Origin: Phaeodactylibacter sp.
GTDB taxonomy: Bacteria; Bacteroidota; Bacteroidia; Chitinophagales; Saprospiraceae
Length of the DNA stretch: 64,000 nt
Direction: 5' to 3'
Assembly: GCF_022763345.1 (NCBI RefSeq)
Contig: NZ_JALEGS010000014.1
Location: 1 to 64,000, forward strand
Shown here: one piece after another, positions 8,368 through 17,800 of the stretch
Numbering within the stretch: the first letter of the stretch is position 1
Layout of the letters: each line of letters starts with the position of its first letter
Translations under genes and position numbers: made by a program
The notes under the pieces: model-generated
The model's input: only the letters and a program-made list of their open reading frames with translations
Told to the model about the DNA's origin: nothing
Databases searched by the model: none

Positions 8368-8724
8368 TTAGATGCCGTTTTCGTGAGTACAATCAGCAGT
8401 ATTACAACTAATCGTGCCATTGGCTCTCAATACAGTGCCATCATCTGCTTGTTCCACCAGTAATGTAGATTTACAGGCTTTGCTCGAAAACACCAATGCA
8501 TAAGCTCCCTGAGCGCCGGTTTCTATTCTAACGTCCGTGAACTCACCATTAACACCTGAAAACCGCTGTAGATTTTGGTTGTAAGCCCGTAGTAGCTCAG
8601 CCTTATCAGCTGTCAGTACCTCTTTGCCATCCTGGAGCTCGCCGATAGGCTGCCAGCCCTCCTGTGCGTGAGAACAGTTGAACACCGTCAGCCCTAGAAG
8701 AACCATAAAAAATAAATGCTTCAT
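8368..8724 (-). CDS. Small secreted protein, unknown function
   Basis: 118 residues with a signal peptide (MKHLFFMVLLGLTVFNCSHAQ). The mature part has KACKSTLLVEQADDG and a C-terminal TISCNTADCTHENGI, giving three Cys after cleavage. I do not recognise a family. It is 39 bp upstream of the TlpA-like gene in the same direction, so a substrate or partner relation to that thiol protein is conceivable but only inferred from position. Confidence 0.65.
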   Translation of the reverse strand: MKHLFFMVLLGLTVFNCSHAQEGWQPIGELQDGKEVLTADKAELLRAYNQNLQRFSGVNGEFTDVRIETGAQGAYALVFSSKACKSTLLVEQADDGTVLRANGTISCNTADCTHENGI

Positions 8725-8804
8725 GATTAAGAATTTTGAGGTTAAAGTGCCTGCTCTATTTTGCTTTACCGGCAGGTTATGAGGTTAAAATACCTTAAAC
8801 CACG

Positions 8805-9833
8805 TCACTTACATTCTTCGACCTCCTCAAAAAACTGCTGCAATAGTGGGATAGGCATATCATCTATACTCAAAAAACTCCCTTGAAAAAAACCGAAATG
8901 CCCTTTATTTAGACAATTTTGAAAAACGAACTTCTCTTTCATTTCTTCAAGGCTATCAAGCCAAATCTCACTACGCAGCTGTTCCATACTGTTAATCTGA
9001 GCTGCCGACCTTTTCTCCGTGTAATATTTCCCCTTAATCAAATAAACGAAGCTGTCGTAACCATAACCTTCCATAACACGATAGCCGCCAGACCTATTAT
9101 GCAGTGATGCGAATACTTCAGGATGCAGCTGTCCCGACTTTACGCATCCAAGCAACTGCTCAGTGAGATCAGGGCCTTCCTTATAGGTTTCATCGCTCAC
9201 ATAATTGTGGTAGAGCAAAATACTAATCGGGTCACTTTCTAAAACCGTATCACGGCTGATAAACACACCTATCTCCCATTCAGTAGGATAGCCATCTTTC
9301 AAACAAGACAACAAGTCCTTCATGATTTCTTTGTCCTCTTTGTATGTTGAATCCGGGAAGATAGTATAGGTCGGATCCTGATTTCGCCAGTATTGATCTC
9401 TGCCTTTTAATTGTTCAAGCTTGGAGCGCAGCTGCCAGTTACAACGCTCAAGGTAAGCCTGTCTAAGCGCTGCATATTCATCAATCAACTGCCGCCACGC
9501 CTTTGATGCACGGAACTTCTTTAATCTTGCCTGTTTGCGAAAAAAGTCGATGTCACAGCCTAACAACATCAATGCTCTTGCATACCGGTAGCCTTTTTCC
9601 ATGTTATCACCGATAACCGCACATTGCAAGGCATTTCGGTAATCCGCAGCAAATGGTTTCTCCCAGTAGGCAAAAGCTGAATCGTATTGCATAACCGCCG
9701 CTTGATAACGCTCCTGTGCAATTAACAACTCTGCCTTATTGGAAAAATACATGTACTTTTCAAAGGATTTCGCGTCCAAGATCAGGGCAGTACTTAACAA
9801 AATGAGGCAAAAAAGCACTTTTCTCACTGTCAT
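8805..9833 (-). CDS. Secreted protein with TPR-like start and distant DUF6624-like C-terminal half
   Basis: 342 residues. A signal peptide (VLFCLILLSTALILDA) is followed by a TPR-like helical part (KAELLIAQERYQAAVMQYDSAF, then DYRNALQCAVIGDNMEKGYRYARALMLLG). The rest resembles the DUF6624 layout only loosely: QLKGRDQYWRNQ, KDGYPTEWEIG, LLYHNYVSDE and VKSGQLHPEVFASLHNR occur in the same order as DQ-x-x-R, G-x-P, HN and DR in the neighbouring DUF6624 genes. I treat it as a probable diverged relative. Function unknown. First gene of the likely minus-strand unit 8805-4467. Confidence 0.65.
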   Translation of the reverse strand: MTVRKVLFCLILLSTALILDAKSFEKYMYFSNKAELLIAQERYQAAVMQYDSAFAYWEKPFAADYRNALQCAVIGDNMEKGYRYARALMLLGCDIDFFRKQARLKKFRASKAWRQLIDEYAALRQAYLERCNWQLRSKLEQLKGRDQYWRNQDPTYTIFPDSTYKEDKEIMKDLLSCLKDGYPTEWEIGVFISRDTVLESDPISILLYHNYVSDETYKEGPDLTEQLLGCVKSGQLHPEVFASLHNRSGGYRVMEGYGYDSFVYLIKGKYYTEKRSAAQINSMEQLRSEIWLDSLEEMKEKFVFQNCLNKGHFGFFQGSFLSIDDMPIPLLQQFFEEVEECK

Positions 9834-10179
9834 ATTTCTTCAGCTTAAATTAGAGAGAGATCACACCCTTAGCGAACTCCAACAGAAAGCAGCTTGCAGG
9901 CTATTCCTACTGTTTCACCTGTTAGGCTTTAAACCTTAACTACTGCATCCCCTTTCACATAGAAACCTCGTGGGCTTATAGCTCCCGCCTTGATTTTCAT
10001 GGCCTAGAACCACAAAAAACACAAGCAAAACACTTCAGTTGCCTTTTATGCAGCTGGAACCTCCCTACAATATTAGAAAATGAGAGTGCAAAAATTTTGC
10101 ACTCTGCATTTTTTTAGCTGCCTAAGCAAAAAAACATCCCTTTAATCTGTTGTAAACACTGAATTCCCCTTGATCTACT
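9834..10179. other. 346-bp intergenic region
   Basis: AT-rich and without a credible gene. It holds the terminator hairpin at 10083-10105 and presumably the promoter of the 9833 gene, which I cannot pinpoint. Confidence 0.6.
10083..10115. terminator. Strong hairpin, bidirectional terminator
   Basis: Arms AGAGTGCAAAA and TTTTGCACTCT (10083-10105) are a perfect 11-bp inverted repeat around one base. A T-run follows on the plus strand (10109-10115) and CATTTTCTA on the minus strand. It lies downstream of the AAA-ATPase gene, which it probably terminates. Confidence 0.7.
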
Positions 10180-11691
10180 CTAAAGCTTGGTACCCTCCAC
10201 CGCCCAATCCACAATCCCCTTCTGCTCCGTAGAAAAACTGACGCCCACGCCAATCTTCTCCTTTGGGCTGTCCGCGTAGGCAGACAAGTAGCCTTTCTCC
10301 CGGATTTGCTGCAGGGCTTCTGCCACCGGCCGGTCGAGCTTGAACTCGAAGGCGTAAAGGTAGTCAGCGGTTTCCACAAGGGCATCGCAGCGGCCGCGGG
10401 CCGTGTGGACTTCGGAGCGGACATACACGCCCAGCAACCGGAAAATCAAATGGATGAGCGCGTGGTAAAAGTGCTCATTCTCTTTTTGCCAGTGCTCGTA
10501 GGGGATTTCGGCGAAAGCCGCATTTAGGATGTCAATGGCTGATGGTAAGTCTTTCTGCTGCAAAGCACGCCTCAAATGGACAATCCGGGGCAGCGGGCTC
10601 TCCGATGGATGCCCCAGATAAGTAGCCAACAGCACCTGCTCCAGAGAAAAACGGACCTCTTTATTGGGGTAATCCAATGTGTACAGGTAGTCTTCTGGCT
10701 CGTAGTGACGGATCGTTAGGTAGCCGGTTTGAAACAGTACACTGACAGGGTTGAGGTGACGGTAATCGAAGTTGCTCAGGTCGCTTACTGCTGCTTCTAT
10801 CCCTGAGACCTCGTAGAACTGCTTGTCGCGCATTTCTTTGACCAGAAACGTCGGTGTGCCCGTCTCAAACCAGTAGTTCTGATACTGCCCGCTCTGTAAA
10901 AAACGCAGGATGGAAAATGGGTTGTACAGGCGCTCCTCCCCGCCCCAGCTGTAGCCGTTGTACCACTCGCGCACTTTGCTGCGGTCGTGGGCCTGCATGG
11001 GAGTTTCAAAAACCGTGTCCAGCTCTTCCTGTGTGATGCCCAGCAAGGTGTAGCCCTGAGGGGAAAGGGTAATGTTGGACAGGTTGTTCAGGTCCGAAAA
11101 AATACTCACTTTGCTGAAGGCGGACACCCCGGTCAGGAACAAAAACTCGATATAGGGGTCAGCATCTTTGAGCACCGAGTAAAAATTCTTCAGGACATCC
11201 CGGTTCGCTTCTGCTTGCGGCGTGTCGTCCAGAAAATCAATGATGGGTTTGTCGTACTCATCTATGAGCAGTACAACTTTCTGCGATCGCCCCACCTCGT
11301 ACAGCAATTCCGAAAAACTGCTTTTCAGGGTATCTTCAGAAAGGCTGGCCCCCAGCTCCTTCGCGATACGATGGACCTCGGTCAACAGCGCTGCCTCCAA
11401 CCCTTTCGTTTTGTAATCTATCTGGGCAAACTTCAGCCAGATGACTGGCCGGGGCGCTGCCTGCCAATCCCAGTGCGCATGTATCCATAAATCCCGGAAC
11501 AGCGCTTCCTGACCGGTATACAACTCGTACAATGTAGACAACAGGAGCGACTTGCCGAAGCGGCGCGGGCGAATAAAATAATAGTACTTCCCAACAGATA
11601 CCAAATTGTGAATTTGCTTAGTCTTATCCACATATACATATCCCTCTTCGCGGATTTTGCGAAAGCTTTGTATGCCAATGGGGTACTTCAT
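10180..11691 (-). CDS. AAA-ATPase-like / PD-(D/E)XK nuclease-superfamily protein
   Basis: 503 residues from the ATG at 11691 (a further in-frame start at 11727 only adds a 12-residue leader). The N-terminal half is the AAA-ATPase_like domain common in Bacteroidota: KYPIGIQSFRKIREEGYVYVDKT, a GK-S phosphate loop in RPRRFGKSLLLSTL, and Walker B VVLLIDEYDKPI. The C-terminal part is the associated PD-(D/E)XK (DUF1703) domain, with GRCDALVETADYLYAFEFKLD as the D...E-x-K core and IREKGY after it. These proteins occur in many copies per genome and are thought to be mobile or conflict-related; activity is unproven. It is the outermost gene of the island next to the decayed repeat copy. Confidence 0.88.
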   Translation of the reverse strand: MKYPIGIQSFRKIREEGYVYVDKTKQIHNLVSVGKYYYFIRPRRFGKSLLLSTLYELYTGQEALFRDLWIHAHWDWQAAPRPVIWLKFAQIDYKTKGLEAALLTEVHRIAKELGASLSEDTLKSSFSELLYEVGRSQKVVLLIDEYDKPIIDFLDDTPQAEANRDVLKNFYSVLKDADPYIEFLFLTGVSAFSKVSIFSDLNNLSNITLSPQGYTLLGITQEELDTVFETPMQAHDRSKVREWYNGYSWGGEERLYNPFSILRFLQSGQYQNYWFETGTPTFLVKEMRDKQFYEVSGIEAAVSDLSNFDYRHLNPVSVLFQTGYLTIRHYEPEDYLYTLDYPNKEVRFSLEQVLLATYLGHPSESPLPRIVHLRRALQQKDLPSAIDILNAAFAEIPYEHWQKENEHFYHALIHLIFRLLGVYVRSEVHTARGRCDALVETADYLYAFEFKLDRPVAEALQQIREKGYLSAYADSPKEKIGVGVSFSTEQKGIVDWAVEGTKL

Positions 11692-12029
11692 AGGGGCAAG
11701 ATACAGCCTTTTGGAGCGGATACGCAAGGGGCGGCGGTCAGAAGTGCGCCAAAGTCGCCTCTTGTGGACAGCGCTTCCCCAAATCCTGGATTTAACGCTG
11801 AAGAATACGACGATCTGACCGGCCGCTAATGAGGTGGCGAAGCGGTTGCGGGAGGCGCTATCGGTATAGTCTTTTTTAAGGCTTCCTAATTTGAAAGGAA
11901 AAGGTAAAATGCCCCTGCATCGAATAAAGCCCTATTCATCTTTAGGCACAACAGCCATTGCCCTCTTGTTTTCCCGCCTTGTAGCCTCCTTCCTGTTTAG
12001 GCGTTTTCGTATATTGCTACAAAAAACGA
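11692..12029. other. 338-bp intergenic region with decayed YkgJ tail
   Basis: Contains the degenerate YkgJ 3' copy (11773-11869). The rest shows no gene; a short ORF at 11891-12142 overlaps the next gene's start and has no recognisable features. Confidence 0.6.
11773..11869 (+). pseudogene. Decayed copy of the YkgJ-family 3' end (direct repeat copy 2)
   Basis: In the frame of the intact gene it reads LDLTLKNTTI, stop, PAANEVAKRLREALSV, stop, against LDLTLKNTAICPAAYEVVKRLREALPA at 4321-4402. It has one internal TGA (from TGC) and a one-base gap near the start. Several differences are synonymous, which suggests a period of selection before decay. No upstream part of the gene is present. Confidence 0.75.
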
Positions 12030-13676
12030 ATGAACACCTCCCGTTTCCTGTCCATATTAATATCTTCTTTTTTGCTCTTTTCCATCCAGCCGGGCAGTGC
12101 GCATACCAGCAAATCCACTCCGGCGAGCTATGCGGCGCTTAAAAGTTTATTCCAGGAATGGCGTGCTTTTGAAACGCCTCCTTTACGCGAAGGGGCACCA
12201 GATTATACCACTCAGACATTCAAAGCCCGCCGGCCTGCTTTTGAGCAGTTGCAGGAAGCGCTTTGGGCTATGGATACCAGTGGATGGACGGTTCCACAGC
12301 GGGTGGACTGGGCGCTGGTTTGGGCAGAAATGAATGGCTATGATTTCAATGAACGCATCCTGCGCCCCTGGGCAAGAGACCCTGCATTTTATAAATCACT
12401 CTGGACCTACAGGTCTGATGTGCCTGCCCACGAAGGGCCAACACATCATCACACGACTGAAATATGGACATACGCGTTTCCGCTGAGCACTTCAGAAAGA
12501 GCGCGGCTTATTGAGGACCTTAAAGTCATCCCTCCCCTCAATAAACAAGCTCAGCTCAACCTGACGGGTAATGCCCGTGATCTGTGGATAGCCGGAATAC
12601 GGGATATCCGCAACCAAAGCAGCGACCTGAAAGCCATACTGCAACAACCGGGCGTGGAAGGTGACGAGGAGTTGATGGAAACCATAGAAGCTGCCATCGC
12701 CTCCACAGATGAGCTCGTCCGTTGGCTGGAGGCTGAAGCCGGCAATAAGACTGGCCCTTCAGGAATCGGAAAAGACAACTATACCTGGTATCTGCAAAAT
12801 GTTCATCTTGTACCCATGACCTGGGAGGACGAGGTAATGCTCATGAAGCGGGAACTTGCCCGGGCCTGGTCCGCGCTAAAGCTGGAGGAGCATCGCAATC
12901 GTGACCTTCCGGAACTGACAGCGGCCAACAGCCCCGAAGCTTACGCCGAGCTGGCAGAGCGGTCTGCGAAAAGTTTACTCCACTTTTTAGAACAGGATCA
13001 GATGGTAACGGTCAAAGCATATTTTGAACCTGCACTCCGCGAACACCTGGGGGCGTACATCCCGGAGGAAGACCGGCACTTCTTCTGGATTACGGCGCAC
13101 TATGATCCACGTCCCCTTTATTCCCACTTTTACCACTGGTTTGAACTGGCCCGTATGGATAATGAGCCTCATCCCAATGAAATTCGACGTGATGCCCTTC
13201 TGTATAACATCTTTGATTCCCGCAGTGAAGGTGTCGCTACGGCTGTGGAGGAAATGTTCCTGCAGGCCGGACTGTACGATGATGACCCAAGAGTAAGAGA
13301 AATTGTGTACATCCTGATTGCCCAGCGTGCCGCCCGGGGCCTGGGTTCCCTCTATGCACACGCCAATGAAATGACGATGGAGGAAGCAGGGAAGATTCAT
13401 TCTGAGTACACCCCAAGAGGCTGGATGAAAACGGAAAAAGAGTTGTTGATCTTTGAGCAGCACCTGTACCTGCGCCAACCGGGTTATGGGACCAGTTACA
13501 TTACGGGAAAATACCTGGTCGAAGCAGCAATGGCAGACTTTGCCCGTTTGCAGGAACCTGAGGCTGACGATTTTGTACCTATGGATTTCTTTGACCGGCT
13601 CAATGCGATGGGCAATATACCTATTGCGCTTGGGCATTGGGAGCTGACAGGAGAAGCTGCAGTTTATCACAAATAA
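12030..13676 (+). CDS. Secreted DUF885-like protein with degenerate metal site
   Basis: 548 residues with a signal peptide ([19 protein letters not shown]). The layout follows DUF885 (a gluzincin-like family): [20 protein letters not shown], then [31 protein letters not shown] (the EGW-x-x-Y-x-E-like helix), [21 protein letters not shown] and [11 protein letters not shown] near the end. The usual HE-x-x-PGH zinc motif is not found; the matching place reads [15 protein letters not shown]. It may thus be an inactive peptidase relative or use another ligand set. Periplasmic or outer-membrane location is inferred. It stands alone, followed by a 294-bp gap. Confidence 0.7.
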   Translation: MNTSRFLSILISSFLLFSIQPGSAHTSKSTPASYAALKSLFQEWRAFETPPLREGAPDYTTQTFKARRPAFEQLQEALWAMDTSGWTVPQRVDWALVWAEMNGYDFNERILRPWARDPAFYKSLWTYRSDVPAHEGPTHHHTTEIWTYAFPLSTSERARLIEDLKVIPPLNKQAQLNLTGNARDLWIAGIRDIRNQSSDLKAILQQPGVEGDEELMETIEAAIASTDELVRWLEAEAGNKTGPSGIGKDNYTWYLQNVHLVPMTWEDEVMLMKRELARAWSALKLEEHRNRDLPELTAANSPEAYAELAERSAKSLLHFLEQDQMVTVKAYFEPALREHLGAYIPEEDRHFFWITAHYDPRPLYSHFYHWFELARMDNEPHPNEIRRDALLYNIFDSRSEGVATAVEEMFLQAGLYDDDPRVREIVYILIAQRAARGLGSLYAHANEMTMEEAGKIHSEYTPRGWMKTEKELLIFEQHLYLRQPGYGTSYITGKYLVEAAMADFARLQEPEADDFVPMDFFDRLNAMGNIPIALGHWELTGEAAVYHK

Positions 13677-13740
13677 AGTAGGCAGGCTTTAGACTATCGT
13701 TTAGCATTTTCAATTATCCAGGAGGAGCCTTGGTTTCTAT

Positions 13741-13785
13741 ACTGACCGAACCGGTATGGGCTCCGCCAAAACCACTTCGCGTCAT
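13741..13785 (+). repeat. Partial copy of the palindromic element at 2776-2840
   Basis: ACTGACCGA and ACCACTTCGCGTCATGT recur in the same order as in (or in the reverse complement of) the element near 2776-2845. The match is interrupted, so it is only suggestive of a repeat family. Confidence 0.35.
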
Positions 13786-13970
13786 GTGTAATCCGTTGTG
13801 CATTTCCTATTCGTGTGTAAATTAAGTTTAGGTTAATTCCTCTCCTCCATACGATTGTATCAAAACCAACCCAAAACAACTTTCGTCGAATCCTCACCCG
13901 GCTTAGTCCAACCAACTAACACCAAATGATATACGGTTGCTATCATTGCACTCAGAACAAAACCCGTGCA

Positions 13971-14843
13971 ATGGAACTAACCATAGAACACCTGAGCAAA
14001 ACCTACCCCAACGGCACTCAAGCCCTGAAAGGCGTAAGTTTTTCCATCCCTAAAGGCATGTTTGGGCTCCTGGGGCCCAATGGCGCCGGCAAATCGACTC
14101 TGATGCGCATCATCGCTACCCTACAAGATGCAGACGAGGGCAGCGTACGCCTGGGCGATTTAGACATTCTCAAAGACAAACAGGCGACCCGCCAAATCCT
14201 GGGCTACCTGCCGCAGGAATTCGGGGTATACCCCAAAGTCTCCGCTACGGCTATGCTCGACCACATCGCCATGCTGAAAGGCGTGCAAAGCAAAAGCGAG
14301 CGCAAAGAACTGGTCGAAGCCCTGCTCCACCGGGTTAATTTATACGAACACCGCAAAAAGGCCGTAAGCAGCTACTCCGGCGGTATGCGGCAGCGCTTTG
14401 GCATTGCCCAGTGCCTCATTGGCAGCCCCCAGCTGATCATCGTGGATGAGCCTACCGCCGGACTGGACCCCGGAGAGCGCAACCGGTTCTACAACCTGCT
14501 CTCGGAGATCGGTGAGAACGTCATCGTCATCCTCTCCACCCACATCGTGCAGGACGTCAAAGAGCTGTGCACCAATATGGCGATCATCAATGAGGGCAAC
14601 CTGCTCTTCACCGGTGCGCCCGATGCTGCCCTTTCGGAAATGAGCGGCAAGGTCTGGGAAAAGTCGGTCGCCAAAGCCGAACTGGATCGCTACAAAGCGG
14701 AGCATCAGGTCATCTCCTCCAAACTCGTGGCCGGGCAACCCCTCATCCACGTGTACAGCGAGGCGGCCCCGGGCGATGGCTTCGAGGCGGCTGACCCCAG
14801 CCTGGAGGATGTCTTTTTCGGAAAAATCTTTGGTGTCAACTAA
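13971..14843 (+). CDS. ABC transporter ATP-binding protein
   Basis: 290 residues from the ATG at 13971; an earlier ATG at 13926 would add an unlikely Cys-rich leader. All ABC motifs are present: Walker A GPNGAGKST (about residue 36), Q-loop LPQEFG, signature YSGGMRQRFG, Walker B LIIVDEPTAGLD, and the switch His in LSTHIVQD. It is 12 bp upstream of the permease/M1 fusion and must serve as its ATPase. In family terms these pairs are type-2-like exporters of unknown cargo. Confidence 0.93.
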   Translation: MELTIEHLSKTYPNGTQALKGVSFSIPKGMFGLLGPNGAGKSTLMRIIATLQDADEGSVRLGDLDILKDKQATRQILGYLPQEFGVYPKVSATAMLDHIAMLKGVQSKSERKELVEALLHRVNLYEHRKKAVSSYSGGMRQRFGIAQCLIGSPQLIIVDEPTAGLDPGERNRFYNLLSEIGENVIVILSTHIVQDVKELCTNMAIINEGNLLFTGAPDAALSEMSGKVWEKSVAKAELDRYKAEHQVISSKLVAGQPLIHVYSEAAPGDGFEAADPSLEDVFFGKIFGVN

Positions 14844-14855
14844 AACCCCGACCCT

Positions 14856-17800
14856 ATGCTTACCAATATACTACAATTTGAGCTTCGCTACTGGCTGAAG
14901 CGGCCAATGGTTTGGGTGTTTTTGCTGCTGAATACCCTGCTCGTATTCTTCGCAGTCACGAGCGACAACGTCACTATCGGGCAGTCCTACGGCAGCGTGC
15001 ATAAAAATGCGCCCTTTGTGTTGCAGGGCATGTACGGCAATATGTCGATCATCATGCTGCTCATGTCTACCGCCTTTATGCAGGGCGCGGCACTGCGGGA
15101 CTTCAACAACAATACGCATCAGATCATCTTTTCCACGCCTTTGCGCAAGTTCCCCTACCTGATGGGGCGCTACCTGGGCGCTTGTATCATTGCGCTGATC
15201 CCATTATTGGGCGTGACCCTGGCTGGCATCCTGGGCAGCTTTGCACCCTGGGTAGCCCCCGAACAGCTCGGCCCGCTAAATCTAAGCGGCGACCTCTGGG
15301 GCATGCTGCTTTTCGGTATCCCCAACACCCTGCTCATCGGGGCGATTATTTTCGGTATTGCCACGCTGACCCGGAGCACTATCGGCTCTTTCATTGGAGC
15401 ATTGGGTGTGCTGGTGGGGTATGGCATCGCGGTCTCTCAAACTTCCGATCTTGACAGCGAATACATTGCCATGCTCGTGGACCCCTTCGGCCTGAGCACC
15501 TTTCAAATCATAACGAAATACTGGACCGTAGCCGAAAAGAATACCATGGCTCTGGGCGCTCACCCCATGATGCTGCTCAACCGGGCGATATGGCTGGGCG
15601 CAGGCGCACTGATCTGGTTCCTGACTTACACCCGTTTCTCTTTCACGCTGCGCAATAAGAAAAAGAAAAAACAAGCGGATGCTGCGGAGGAAGTAGCCTC
15701 CACCACATCGGTAGCGCTTCCAAAAGTGGCCTTGCAGCAGGGCTTTGGGGTATACTTCCGTCAAATGCTGAGCCAGGCCCGCCTCGACTTTATGGGTGTG
15801 ATCAAAGGGGCGCCTTTCCTGGTGATCCTGCTGTTTGGCATCCTGAATATGGCCCCGGGCATCGCCTCTGTCAATGGAGGGTACGGGCTGGACCTCTATC
15901 CGGTTACCTACCGAATCATCGACAATATCCGGGGCTCTATGTATTTATCGGTTATCGCCATCCTGATTTTCTACTCCGGCGCACTGATCTGGAAGGAGCG
16001 GGATGCCAAGGCGGATGAAATCTACGGCAGCCTGCCTTATCCGAACTGGGTGCCGGTGATTTCCAAAATACTAGCCATGACGGGCATTATTGCGGCCCTA
16101 CAACTGATTTCTATCCTGACCGGAGTAGTCGCACAGACCATCAAGGGCTATACCCACTACGAATTGGGGGTCTACCTCAAAGAGCTGATGGTGCTGGACC
16201 TGCTGGGCTTCTTCTTTGTAGCCGTGCTGTCCATGCTTTTCCATACACTAATCAACAATAAGTACCTGGCGTACTTTGCCGTGGTGGCTTTTCTGATTGT
16301 GAATGCCTTCATATGGCTGCCGCTGGATGTTTTCAGCAATATGCTCAGCTTTGGCGCTACCCCCAGCTACACGTACTCCGATATGAATGGCTTTGGGCCT
16401 TTTATCCCCGGGCTTGTCTGGTTCAACCTTTACTGGTTCCTGTTCAGCTTGCTCCTGATTGGCGGGACGGTCTTCTTCTGGGTGCGTGGTAAGGATACGG
16501 TTTGGAAAAATCGCTGGCAGGCTGCTGCTGCGGGCTTGCGCCACAGCCGGTGGCCGATGATTGGCTTACTCGGGCTTTGGGTACTGACCGCAGGCTTTGT
16601 CTTTTACAATACCCAAATGCTGAATGATTACGATACGCCGAAGGCTTCCAGAAAGTTAAGTGCGGCATACGAAAAGACCTTTTCCTACCTGGAAAAGCAA
16701 CCGCAGCCGCACATCGTGGATGCGAAGTACGAAATCGACCTCTACCCCGAAGCGCGCGATCTGGACGTGAAAGCCCAACTGCGCCTTACCAACAACTCCG
16801 GCCAGCCGATTGACACGATGGTCGTGAACCTCATTGATGACTTTGAAACCGAAATCACCATTGAAGGGGCCCGGCTCGTGCGGGAAGAAGCCGACTTCCA
16901 AATGCAGTTCTATGCCTTTGAGCCCGCCCTGCAACCTGGCGACACCATCGGCATGCAGTACACCGGCAAGATCGACCACCGGGGCTTTGAGAATGAAGTC
17001 AGCAATACCTCCATCGTACCAAACGGTTCCTTTTTCAACAATACCGAGATCACTCCCAGCTTTGGCTATCAAAAGAGCCGGGAAATCTCGGAAAAGCGGT
17101 ACCGCAAAAAGTACGATCTGCCGGAGCAGGAAGTGATGCCCCCCTTACAACGCGAGTGCACCGATGGCTACGTCTGCCGCCACCACTATCTCGGGCTTCA
17201 TGCCGACTGGGTAACCGCCGAAACGACGATCAGCACTACAAAAGGGCAAACGGCAGTCGCACCGGGCTCCCTGGTGCGCCAGTGGGAAGAAGGCGACCGG
17301 GTTTACTTCCAATATAAGCTTGACCACCCGTCTATGAATTTTTATTCCTTCATTTCTGCGGACTATGAAGTGGAACGGGAAAAGTGGCAGGACGTAGATG
17401 TGGAAGTCTATTATCAGGAAGGGCACGAGTACAATGTGGAAAATATGGCCAGCAGTATCCGCAACTCCCTGGCATATTATTCTAAAAACTTCTCGCCCTA
17501 CCGACACAAGCAGGCCCGGATCATTGAGTTCCCGCGCTATGCCAGTTTTGCACAGGCTTTCCCTGGCACCATGCCGTACTCTGAAGGCATTGGCTTCATT
17601 GCAGAAATCGAAGAAGGCCAGAAAGATGTGGACATGGTCTATTACGTAGTCGCGCACGAAATGGCGCACCAATGGTGGGCGCACCAGGTGATTGGTTCGG
17701 GCATGCAGGGCGCTACCTTGCTTTCTGAAACCCTGGCGCAGTACTCCGCTCTAATGGTGATGGAGGAATCCTACGGGCAAGAGCGCATCCACAAATTTCT

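Noticed and set aside
11891..12142. Small 83-codon gene upstream of the DUF885-like gene
   Set aside because: It overlaps the signal peptide of the larger gene in another frame and has no features of its own.
16248..16544. Antisense ORFs within the permease/M1 gene (and similar shadows in 15282-15764 and 17145-17684)
   Set aside because: They lie opposite a strongly supported gene and have no start context or domain.
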